From: CAYYWP01 sp050176585
GTDB taxonomy: Bacteria; Desulfobacterota; Binatia; HRBIN30; CADEER01
NCBI GenBank assembly: GCA_050176585.1
Contig: JBFXHX010000003.1
Location: 62,001 to 126,000, forward strand
Length of the DNA: 64,000 nucleotides
Direction: 5' to 3'
Position numbers and translations under genes: made by a program
Notes under the pieces: generated by a model
What the model saw: the letters and a program-made list of their open reading frames with translations, nothing else
Told to the model about the DNA's origin: nothing
The model's database searches: none
Part shown: positions 53,501 to 61,525 of the stretch, in pieces
Layout of the letters: every line of letters begins with the position of its first letter
Numbering within the stretch: position 1 is the stretch's first letter

Positions 53501-54154
53501 CTATTCGACGCGCGCGACTGCGATCAGCGCCGGCGATACGGCGCGCAGCGCCCGGGACGGCCAATGGATGTAGTAGCCGCCGGGCAGCAGCAAACGGAAA
53601 GCGCCCCACCACTCCACGAGCGCGAAGTGGCGCGCCGCCCACTCGAGCCAGCGGCGGCGCGGGAGTCGGTGCACGTGGGTCACGTCGCGATCGAGCCGGT
53701 CGACCAGCCAGCCGAGCGGACCGTCGTACACGGGCACGGCGAACGCGAACACGCCTTGTGCGGCGAGGTGCGCTCGCACTTGCTCGGCGATGTCGTCGAG
53801 GTCGGGGATGTGCTCGAGCACGTCCCAGGCGGAGACGGCGTCAAAACGCGCGTCGTACGGGATGCGGTGGTCGCGCATGACCGCGAACATCGCGTGCGGG
53901 ACCCGCGCGCGCGCCTTCGCGATCGCGAACTCGCTCACGTCGGTGCCGCAGACTGTCCAGCTCGGATCGAGGCTGGCGGCGAAGCTCCCGTACGCGCAGC
54001 CGAGGTCCAGCACGCGGGCCGGCCCTTCGGCGGGGATGGCGAAGCGATCGAGGATCGAGCGGTAGTGCGCGAGCTTGTGGGCCGGGTTTTTCCGATCGTG
54101 GTCAGGGAAATAGGTATCGAAATAGGCCTGTTCAAACACGCCGTGTTCACCCAT
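53501..54154 (-). CDS. class I SAM-dependent methyltransferase
   Basis: A 217-aa methyltransferase of the type often found with sugar genes. Motif I is RVLDLGCAYGSFAASL; the acidic residue after the second strand appears in GTDVSEFAIAKAR, and DAVSAWDVLEHIPDLDDIAE fits motif II and III. The GT2 gene lies four bases upstream on the same strand, so the two probably share an mRNA. It could methylate a glycan or lipid carrier; the target is not known. Confidence 0.85.
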   Translation of the reverse strand: MGEHGVFEQAYFDTYFPDHDRKNPAHKLAHYRSILDRFAIPAEGPARVLDLGCAYGSFAASLDPSWTVCGTDVSEFAIAKARARVPHAMFAVMRDHRIPYDARFDAVSAWDVLEHIPDLDDIAEQVRAHLAAQGVFAFAVPVYDGPLGWLVDRLDRDVTHVHRLPRRRWLEWAARHFALVEWWGAFRLLLPGGYYIHWPSRALRAVSPALIAVARVE

Positions 54155-54158
54155 GCCA

Positions 54159-54971
54159 TCAGCCCCACAGCCGGCGCCGGGCCACCAGCTGGAGCGTGTT
54201 CGCTACCGTGCGCCAGACCTGCATCTTGCTGTGGCCGGCTCTGCGGTCATAGCGAAGCAGCAGCGGGACCTCGCCGAATATCAAGTGCATGGACCGCAGC
54301 TTCAGCAGGATGTCGACCATGCACTGGAAGCCGTCCTGGTTCACGAACTCGCCGCGGTAGCGCTCGACGGCCTGGCGCAGCACGTCGGCGCGATACGCGC
54401 GATATCCGCAAGTGAAATCGCGCACGCCGCGGGTGGGAAAGAGCAGGCGCAGCAGCCACGACGCGCCGTGGCTGAGCAAACGCCGGCCGAGTGGAACGCC
54501 GTACATGCGCGACTCGCGCCGATACCGCGAAGCGACGACGACGTCGTAGCCCTCGCCCAGCATGCGTGTCATGCGCAGGATCAGACCCGGTGCGTGCGTG
54601 TCGTCCGCATCCATCGTGATCACGATGTCGCGCGAAGTCGCCCGTTCCAGGGCGGCGTTCAGGCCGTCGCGCAGGGCGGCGCCCAGTCCCTGGTTGGTCG
54701 GATGCCGCACCGAGACTAAGGGCATCGCCGACCGCCATTCGTCGATGACGGCCGGGGTGCGATCGCCGCTCCCGTCGTCGACCACTACGACGCAGTATTC
54801 GAGCCCGGCGTCCTCCATCGCGTCGCGCAACGCGCCGAGCAGTGCCGGCAGGTGCTCTCCTTCATCATAGGCGGGCAGCACGATGTAGACGCGCCGCCGC
54901 ACGCGATTGCCCGCGTCGCCCGCCGCCGCGGCGGCTCGCGCGGTAAGGGGGGAATCGGAAAGCGAATACAC
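54159..54971 (-). CDS. family 2 glycosyltransferase, DPM1-like
   Basis: A 270-aa GT2 enzyme with RRVYIVLPAYDEGEHLPALL, VVVVDDGSGDRTPAVIDEW and the metal motif ITMDADDTHAPGLIL. VRDFTCGYRAYRADVLRQAV matches the acceptor region of polyprenyl-phosphate mannose or glucose synthases. No clear membrane anchor is present except one hydrophobic stretch, ASWLLRLLF. It starts the two-gene unit with the methyltransferase and is divergent from the GT-C gene at 55060. Probable role: supply of a lipid-linked sugar to the GT-C enzymes. Confidence 0.85.
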   Translation of the reverse strand: MYSLSDSPLTARAAAAAGDAGNRVRRRVYIVLPAYDEGEHLPALLGALRDAMEDAGLEYCVVVVDDGSGDRTPAVIDEWRSAMPLVSVRHPTNQGLGAALRDGLNAALERATSRDIVITMDADDTHAPGLILRMTRMLGEGYDVVVASRYRRESRMYGVPLGRRLLSHGASWLLRLLFPTRGVRDFTCGYRAYRADVLRQAVERYRGEFVNQDGFQCMVDILLKLRSMHLIFGEVPLLLRYDRRAGHSKMQVWRTVANTLQLVARRRLWG

Positions 54972-55059
54972 GGCGCCGGCGCAGCGTATAGCCCCCGATA
55001 CGTGCCGCCTTCAAGCCGCGCACCGCGCGGCGCCGGCGCCGAGGCGCGCTGGTTGTGCG

Positions 55060-57549
55060 GTGTCGGACACGCTAGAAATCACGCCCGTGGATGTGGGGAA
55101 CCGCGCCGGGTGGCGCCATTTGCGCGCCGTACTGATCATTGGCGCGCTGCTCAGCGCCGCCAGCGCGTTGTACAGCTTCCAAGCCGCGGGCGATCCGGGG
55201 CGGGGGTGGTGGTTGCTGGCGTTGACCTTGCTCCTGGGCGCGCTCGGCCAGTTCGGCGTCGAGTATCCGGCGCTGCCCCCCGCGCCACCCGCACTGCCGG
55301 TGACCTGGCGGCGGCGCGCCGCGGGAATGCTGATCGCGCTCGGCGGCGCGCTGATGTGGGCCAACGGCGTGCGGCGGCTGCTCGCGAATTGGGAGTTGGG
55401 GTTCGATACGGCATGGATCTCGTGGGCGGCCGGCACCATCCTCATGGGCGTCGGGGCCGACCTCGCGTGGGGCAAATGGCCCCGGCGCCGTCCGTCGCTC
55501 TGGAGTGGTTGGCCGATGGCAGGCCTGCTGATCCTGCTGGTCGCCGCCGCCGTGTACCGACTCGGCAACATCGCCGAGTTTCCCGGCGAGGGCATGATCA
55601 CGCAGATCGAAGACCTGCAGGTGGGTGGAATCGGCGACTACTTCCTGCACGGCGACCGCCCGCGCTGGCGCTGGGAATATCTGAGCAGCACCTGGCTCGC
55701 GGCGTTGGGGCTCACCTTCGGCGGCCCGACGCAGCTCTCGGTGCGGATCCCGTTCGCGATCGTCAGCGTGCTCAAGTTGGTGCCGGTGTTCGCCTGGCTG
55801 CGGTTGAGCGTCGGGAGCGCAGGGGCCCTCGTCGGATGTGCGCTGTTGGCGGTGTCCTTCTGGGACATCGTGCTGTCGCGGATCCCGAACAACCACAACG
55901 CGCTGGTCGTCGCGGTGGCGTTCGCGCTGCTGGCCGGTCCGGTGCGGCGCGGCCGGCCATCCGGGTACATATGGCTCGGGTTCCTCGGCGGCTACATCCT
56001 GCACGAATACGTCGCCTACCGCCCGCTGGTATTGTGGGCAATGGTCGGCGCCGTGTGGTGGTCGCTGACCGATCGCCATACGCGCTGGCCCGCCCGGATG
56101 GCGCGCCCACTGGTCACCGCTGCGCTCGTCGTCAGCATGGTCACGCCGCTGTTCGTGACCCGCCTGCAGGGCGACATGCGGCACGAGTACTTCGACGGGT
56201 GGAATCGCGCGCGCGCGATCCGCGAGTACTACAACCCCGAGTATTCGTGGCAGCGCACGCTCGACGTCCGACTGGCGCGCACACGCCGGTCGTTCGAGCT
56301 GTTCGTGTATCGCGGCGACCCGTCCTCGGTCCGCAACATCAAAGGCCTGCCGATGGTCGACGTGGTGACCGCCGGGTTGCTCCTCCTCGGCGTGGCCGCA
56401 GTGCTGGCGCATCCACTCAGGCCGGTGCTCGCGCTGACGTTGGCCGGGTTCATCACGCACGTGCTCGGGGCGCTCGTGCTCACGGGGAACTTCGATGTCG
56501 GACGCCTAGGCGGCGCCGTGCCCTACGTCTACGTGTTGGCAGGTATCGGCGCAGCCGGGGTGGTGGCATCGCTGGCGGCGTTGGGCCGTGCCGGGCGAGC
56601 GCTAGCGCTGGCGGCGTTGCTGGTGGCCGTGGGGTGGACGGCGTGGTGGAACACGCGCACGCTGCGCGAGTTCTGGAGCTCGCCCGGTGTGCGCCGCGCA
56701 CACCACCATCCCCCCAGTTACTTTACCGGGTGGGTGCGCGATCACCGGCAGCCGGACGAGCGCGTGTTCGGCGTCTCGCCGCTCTACGCCTATGCGCTGA
56801 ACGGGTACGACGGCATCTGGCTGTTGGGCGGGCGCGTTCCCGGGAAGTTCAGCACCGAATTGGACGCGGCGCTGCGGGCCTGGGCGGTGCAGCCCGGCCC
56901 CGCGATGTTTCTTATCTTTTCGGGAAACGTGACTCCAGACCTCGCGCGGTACGTGCAATGGCTCGCACCGGAGCTCGAGTTCACGTTCGTTCCCGGCCCC
57001 TACGAGAGCGGGTCGGACATCGGCTACGCGCGTGCGCCAACCACGCCCGCCGGTCTGTCGGACCGGCTGAATGCCGCGCGCTGTCGCGGCGCGGTGGCGG
57101 AGTTGCAACTAATCGGGAAGACGCCGGATGAGGTATTGGCGAATCGACGAATGGTGCTTCCGCTGATCACCCGCGCCGTCTGGCCGGAGGATCTGATCGC
57201 GCGGCTCGAGTACATCGGCGTGCAGCGCATCCGCGTGCTGGTCAACGCGCCGTTTCAAATTACCAACGGCGGCGAATACCGCTTCGGACTCGACGTGTAT
57301 GACGGGCGCGCCGAGCTTCGCATCGATGGGCATCGCCAGGCGCAACAGGCATCGGCTGCGGTCTACCTCGGCCCGGGCTGGCACGAGCTCGTGCTGGAAG
57401 CCGATCTCGCGGGCGATCCGAACGTGCAGTTGCGGTGGAGCGGTCCAGATACCGGCAACAAACAGGAGCTGATCCCGTTCTACCGCATTGCCGCGCCGGT
57501 GCCGGATTGCCCACCCGGCCCCCCGGCAGGAGCAGCCGGTGCGCAGTAA
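55060..57549 (+). CDS. GT-C glycosyltransferase with C-terminal PA14-like domain
   Basis: An 829-aa protein from GTG 55060. The frame is open further upstream to 54907, but that part overlaps the GT2 gene and lacks a sensible start. It has about 11 hydrophobic segments (to residue about 590), then a soluble region. Its last 110 residues contain GGEYRFGLDVYDGRAELRID, VYLGPGWHELVLEADLAG and VQLRWSGPD, the strand pattern of PA14-type carbohydrate-binding domains. A charged loop AEFPGEGMITQIEDLQVGG stands where the catalytic acidic pair is found in relatives. The next gene begins inside its end. Confidence 0.78.
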   Translation: MSDTLEITPVDVGNRAGWRHLRAVLIIGALLSAASALYSFQAAGDPGRGWWLLALTLLLGALGQFGVEYPALPPAPPALPVTWRRRAAGMLIALGGALMWANGVRRLLANWELGFDTAWISWAAGTILMGVGADLAWGKWPRRRPSLWSGWPMAGLLILLVAAAVYRLGNIAEFPGEGMITQIEDLQVGGIGDYFLHGDRPRWRWEYLSSTWLAALGLTFGGPTQLSVRIPFAIVSVLKLVPVFAWLRLSVGSAGALVGCALLAVSFWDIVLSRIPNNHNALVVAVAFALLAGPVRRGRPSGYIWLGFLGGYILHEYVAYRPLVLWAMVGAVWWSLTDRHTRWPARMARPLVTAALVVSMVTPLFVTRLQGDMRHEYFDGWNRARAIREYYNPEYSWQRTLDVRLARTRRSFELFVYRGDPSSVRNIKGLPMVDVVTAGLLLLGVAAVLAHPLRPVLALTLAGFITHVLGALVLTGNFDVGRLGGAVPYVYVLAGIGAAGVVASLAALGRAGRALALAALLVAVGWTAWWNTRTLREFWSSPGVRRAHHHPPSYFTGWVRDHRQPDERVFGVSPLYAYALNGYDGIWLLGGRVPGKFSTELDAALRAWAVQPGPAMFLIFSGNVTPDLARYVQWLAPELEFTFVPGPYESGSDIGYARAPTTPAGLSDRLNAARCRGAVAELQLIGKTPDEVLANRRMVLPLITRAVWPEDLIARLEYIGVQRIRVLVNAPFQITNGGEYRFGLDVYDGRAELRIDGHRQAQQASAAVYLGPGWHELVLEADLAGDPNVQLRWSGPDTGNKQELIPFYRIAAPVPDCPPGPPAGAAGAQ

Positions 57550-60196
57550 TACCGCGCAGCGCTGGGCGCTCGCAGCGGTCCTCCTCCTCGCGCTCGGTCT
57601 CCGCACTTGGCAACTGGAGGACGTGCCGGCGGGCCTGTACTGCGACGAAGCGGCCAATGGGTACAACGCCTATGCGATCGGCACCGCCGGCATCGACGAA
57701 AATGGCACCGCGTGGCCGTTGTACGTGTGGTCGTTCCGGGTCAGCTACAAAAACCCGATCTTCATCTATGCCGCCATCCTACCCGTGAAAGCCTTCGGGC
57801 TGAGCGCGTTCAGCGTGCGGATCACCGCGGCGCTGTTCGGCGTGGCGACCGTGTGGGCGCTGTTCTGCCTCGGGCGGGCCCTCTACGGACCATGGGTGGG
57901 TTTCTGGTCGGCGCTGCTCCTGGCCGTCAGCCCGTGGCACCTCCACTTCAGCCGCATCGCCTTCGAGCTGATCGCGTTCCCCTTCCTGTTCACTGTCGCG
58001 TGCACCTTCCTGGTGCGCTTCACCCAGGGGCGGCGCACCCTCCCGGCGGCCTTCGCGCTGTGCGCACTGTGCGTGTATGCCTACGCCCCGGCGGTGCTGT
58101 TCGTCCCGCTCTTCCTCGCCGGGTTCGTCCTGCTCTACGCGCGCGAGCTGCTGCGGCATTGGCGGCAAACGCTCATCGCCATCGCCGTCGCCGGCGCGCT
58201 GCTCGCTCCGGCGGCGGCGTTCTTCGCGCGCGAGGCCGGCACCGGAACCCAGTACTTTCGCCAGACCACGTACATCGACACGAGCCAGCCGTGGCGGCCG
58301 CAACTCGAGCGCTTCGCGGAGAATTACGGGAAATTCTTTTCGGCGCAGTTTCTGGTCCACGAAGGCGATCCGCTCCAACGCCACGCGGTGCGGGGATTCG
58401 GAGAGCTCTACCCGGTCTACGTCCCGTTGCTGTTCTTCGGCGCCGCTACCGCGCTGCTGCGCGGCGGCCGTTTCGGCGCGCTCCTGCTCTGGTGGTTGGC
58501 GCTCTATCCGGTGGCGCCGAGCTTGATGAACGAGATCCCGAGCGCGAGCCGCGGCATCATCGGCATACCGGTCTTCTGTCTGCTCAGCGGTCTCGGGCTC
58601 GCCGCGGCGCTGCGCGTCCTGCGCTGGATCGCGCCGCGGCGGCGCTGGGGCCTGGCGCTTCAAGCGGCCGGCGCCGCGGCGGTATGCGCGGTGCTCGCGG
58701 CGCAGGTGCACCGCTACCTGCGCGCCTACTTCGTCGAGTATCCCACGTACGCTGCATTGACACCCGGCGGGTTCCAGTTCGGCTACCGCGATGTCATCGC
58801 CTACATGGAAAGCCAGCGGAGCGAGTACGACCTGCTGCTGCTCAGCTATACGGACGCGAATCAGCCGCTGGTGTTCGCGCAATTCTACCGCGCGTTGGAT
58901 CCGCGCGAATGGGCGGGCCGTCGCGACGCCGGCTACGTCGTCGCCAGGCCCGAGGCGTTCAACCCCGCGCCTGCCCAGCGTGTGCTCGCAGCCCTGCACC
59001 CGAACGACACCGATCTGTACAGCGATCTCAACGTGAAGCGGTTGGTCGAAGCACCGGGCGGGAAGCTCGCGTTCGTGATCGCCGAGCTCACGCAGCGCCG
59101 CCGTTACCTCAGAGAGTGGCTCCTCCTCGGCCCTTTCCCGAACGACGATCTGCTCGGTAGCACGCGCGACTTCATCGATCCCGCCGATCTCGCACCCGCA
59201 GGCGTGGACGGACCGTTCGGCTTCGTGCGCTGGTACCCGCTGAGAGATGCGACCGTCCATGTAGATCTCAACCGCGCGTTCGCGTCGCGCGACCCTCGCC
59301 ATCCGGGCAATCCGGAGCAGGTGTGCGCCTACGCTGCCACCACCGTTCGCGTCCCGTCCGCGCGCCGCGCCACGCTCGAGCTGAGCGGATCGGTGTTCGA
59401 CACGCTGCGCGTCTGGCTCAATGGCCGGCCGCTGTCGCCCTGGTCCTTCACCATGGGGCGCGAACCGAAGTTCCGCGAGGTCGAGTTGCGCGCGGGCGAC
59501 AACGGCCTGCTGGTGCAGAGCTGCGAAGATGCCGGAGACTGGTCGTTCAACGTGCGACTGACCGACGCGGCGGGTCACGACATGACCGATGTCACGACCG
59601 TCGCTGAGCTTCCGCTCGCCGCGATGCGTCCGGACGCTGGCGCCGCCGCGCCGGTGCAGCTGGTGGAGGGATTCGCCATCGCGGAGTCCGGGCAAGCCGA
59701 AGCGGCGTATCCGGACTACCGCGGCGGATCGCCTTCGTGGCGCTCACGGGTGGAGGATCACAGCGGCGTCACCTGGCGCACGGCGCCGGTGCCGGAGGCC
59801 ACCCCGACGGTGTTCGCCTTCACCGGGTCCACCTCGGATGAACAGGGCGACTTCAAGCTGTTCGTGGACGGCCGATATGCGCTCACCTTCCAGAGCCACC
59901 CCGAGCGCGAGGTGCGCAGTTGGACGGGCAATGGGGTGACACTGGTGTTCGTGTCCAAGGCCAGCGCGGCGGGCAACTCGGGGTTCTATTTGTTGTCGGT
60001 GCCCGCGGAGTGGGTCGCACCCGGCCACCCGGTGGAGCTGCGCGTGGAAGGGGCTGGTGGCGACCCGTCCGCGTGGTTCATGGTGAAGGAATTCCGCGAC
60101 ACGCTGCTGGCCGAGCGGGTCTCGCCGGCCGCCGCCGCGGAAGCGACCGGTGCCCCCTGGCAGACCCGGCATTTGGCCTATCTGGCTCCGCAGTGA
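57539..60196 (+). CDS. GT-C glycosyltransferase with C-terminal beta-sandwich domains
   Basis: An 885-aa protein starting at GTG 57539 with AGGAG six bases upstream and an 11-base overlap with the previous gene. The first half is a GT-C membrane domain with DVPAGLYCDEAANGYNAYAI, the catalytic aspartate-glutamate pair. The second half is soluble, with VWLNGRPLSPW and LVQSCEDAGDWSFNVRL, and then another beta-rich part (DFKLFVDGRYALTF ... HPVELRVEGAGGDPSAWFMV). It is a close relative of the second half of the protein at 47454-51773. It is likely co-transcribed with 55060. Donor and acceptor are unknown. Confidence 0.82.
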   Translation: MRSNTAQRWALAAVLLLALGLRTWQLEDVPAGLYCDEAANGYNAYAIGTAGIDENGTAWPLYVWSFRVSYKNPIFIYAAILPVKAFGLSAFSVRITAALFGVATVWALFCLGRALYGPWVGFWSALLLAVSPWHLHFSRIAFELIAFPFLFTVACTFLVRFTQGRRTLPAAFALCALCVYAYAPAVLFVPLFLAGFVLLYARELLRHWRQTLIAIAVAGALLAPAAAFFAREAGTGTQYFRQTTYIDTSQPWRPQLERFAENYGKFFSAQFLVHEGDPLQRHAVRGFGELYPVYVPLLFFGAATALLRGGRFGALLLWWLALYPVAPSLMNEIPSASRGIIGIPVFCLLSGLGLAAALRVLRWIAPRRRWGLALQAAGAAAVCAVLAAQVHRYLRAYFVEYPTYAALTPGGFQFGYRDVIAYMESQRSEYDLLLLSYTDANQPLVFAQFYRALDPREWAGRRDAGYVVARPEAFNPAPAQRVLAALHPNDTDLYSDLNVKRLVEAPGGKLAFVIAELTQRRRYLREWLLLGPFPNDDLLGSTRDFIDPADLAPAGVDGPFGFVRWYPLRDATVHVDLNRAFASRDPRHPGNPEQVCAYAATTVRVPSARRATLELSGSVFDTLRVWLNGRPLSPWSFTMGREPKFREVELRAGDNGLLVQSCEDAGDWSFNVRLTDAAGHDMTDVTTVAELPLAAMRPDAGAAAPVQLVEGFAIAESGQAEAAYPDYRGGSPSWRSRVEDHSGVTWRTAPVPEATPTVFAFTGSTSDEQGDFKLFVDGRYALTFQSHPEREVRSWTGNGVTLVFVSKASAAGNSGFYLLSVPAEWVAPGHPVELRVEGAGGDPSAWFMVKEFRDTLLAERVSPAAAAEATGAPWQTRHLAYLAPQ

Positions 60197-60372
60197 CCGC
60201 CTTGCAGCGCTCCGGGTGGACACGACACCGCGAGCCGGGCGGCTGCGTTAGTCCCGCGTTATCGGGAGGGTGGCTGTGCCTCGGCGGCCGCCGAGTGCTC
60301 CCGACGCGGCTGATGGGGATGTGTGACGGTGGTCAAGGCAACAACTCGCGCCAGATCACCGCGTCTGTGACC

Positions 60373-60402
60373 TTGACACCGCCGGCGGGCCGGGTGGACA
60401 AT
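60373..60402 (+). promoter_or_regulatory. sigma70-type promoter for the LamG-like gene
   Basis: TTGACA (60373-60378) is perfect; an 18-base spacer leads to GACAAT (60397-60402), four of six matches. The transcription start would fall some 20 bases before ATG 60428. The 231-base gap after the previous gene holds nothing else that I could see. It suggests that the LamG-like gene and the following GT-C gene form their own unit. Confidence 0.6.
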
Positions 60403-60427
60403 CGCCCGACGTTGCAGGGCCGGGAGA

Positions 60428-61504
60428 ATGGATCGCATCCACGCACTCGTGCTTGCGTTGCTGATCGCGGCGGTCGCACTTTTCGGCTTGAGCTACGTCG
60501 TGGACGGCCCCCCGGGCAGCACGGCGAGTAGCGATGCGCTGACGCGCGGCTTCGGCTCGGATGGGCAGGGACCGCGCCGGGTGTCGATGTGGAGCAGCGA
60601 ACGGGAGACGCGGCGTGCGGGCAAGGCGCCCGGCCAGTCCGACGATGAATCCGGCGAACGCCGACGGCGCTGGCGCTTCGACACGGAGGCGATTCAGGCG
60701 AGTGACCTCATTTCCGGCGGGCTGCGCGAACTTCGGCCGGCGCGACGCCAGCGCGGATCCACCGGCACCGGCGATCTCATCGCGGGCATTCCCGGCGGCC
60801 TCACGTCGCGCCTGGGGGCCATGCCGCGCGGCGGCGGAGCTTCAAGCGGTGGCGGTGGAGACGGGCCTGGCCGCCACGTGTTCGAGTTCGTCGATGAGCC
60901 GCGCGACGACGGCGGCGGCGACGTGTTGCTCTCGATTCCGTTCAAAGGCGGTATCGACGCGGAGACGGGCGGCGATCCGATCCAGGTCGACGGCCTGATC
61001 GTGAAGGGCAATTCCGTCGAATTCACCGAGGACGCCCAGCTGATCGTTCCGGCCGGTGGTCATGTCAACGGGGAGGCGGGATCGATTGCATTCGAGATCC
61101 AGCCGAACTGGTCCGGCGCCGATGAGACCAACAACTCCATGGTGCTCATCCACACCGAGCACCAATGGGAGAACAATCTCTCGATCGTGAAGAACTACAA
61201 CTCGTTGCGGTTCATCATCATCGACGAGACGGGTTTCGAGTCGAACGTCAATGTCTACATCGACGACTGGGTCGCCAACGAGCCGCGTCGCGTGACGGCC
61301 ACGTGGGGAGAGTCCTCGATGTCGCTGTATGTCGACGGTCAGTTGGTCGGCCAGTCGCCGCTGCCCAACCGGCTCGCCTTCAACGACAGCACGCCCATCC
61401 ACATCGGCTCCGATTTTCCCGGCAGCCAGTATCGGGGTGCGCAGGGTAAGATCAGCGATCTGAAGCTGTACGGCCGCGCGCTCGGCCCCCAGGAAATTCG
61501 CTAG
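60428..61504 (+). CDS. membrane-anchored LamG/concanavalin-like lectin-fold protein
   Basis: A 358-aa protein. It begins with a helix (ALVLALLIAAVALFGLSYVV) as anchor or uncleaved signal. Residues about 25-150 are a charged, then glycine-rich linker (GGGASSGGGG). The last 190 residues show the LamG/ConA-like fold pattern: NGEAGSIAFEIQPNW, VTATWGESSMSLYVDGQLV and KISDLKLYGRALGPQEIR. Such domains bind sugars or proteins. No enzyme motif is seen. The GT-C gene at 61526 starts 21 bases after the stop, so the two are likely partners. Function unknown. Confidence 0.75.
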   Translation: MDRIHALVLALLIAAVALFGLSYVVDGPPGSTASSDALTRGFGSDGQGPRRVSMWSSERETRRAGKAPGQSDDESGERRRRWRFDTEAIQASDLISGGLRELRPARRQRGSTGTGDLIAGIPGGLTSRLGAMPRGGGASSGGGGDGPGRHVFEFVDEPRDDGGGDVLLSIPFKGGIDAETGGDPIQVDGLIVKGNSVEFTEDAQLIVPAGGHVNGEAGSIAFEIQPNWSGADETNNSMVLIHTEHQWENNLSIVKNYNSLRFIIIDETGFESNVNVYIDDWVANEPRRVTATWGESSMSLYVDGQLVGQSPLPNRLAFNDSTPIHIGSDFPGSQYRGAQGKISDLKLYGRALGPQEIR

Positions 61505-61525
61505 CCTGATCCGCCCTCGCATCCA

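Noticed and set aside
54907..55059. Upstream extension of the GT-C gene at 55060
   Set aside because: The extra 51 codons overlap the 5' end of the GT2 gene and are alanine/arginine-rich without a membrane or family pattern. GTG 55060 in the gap is more likely.
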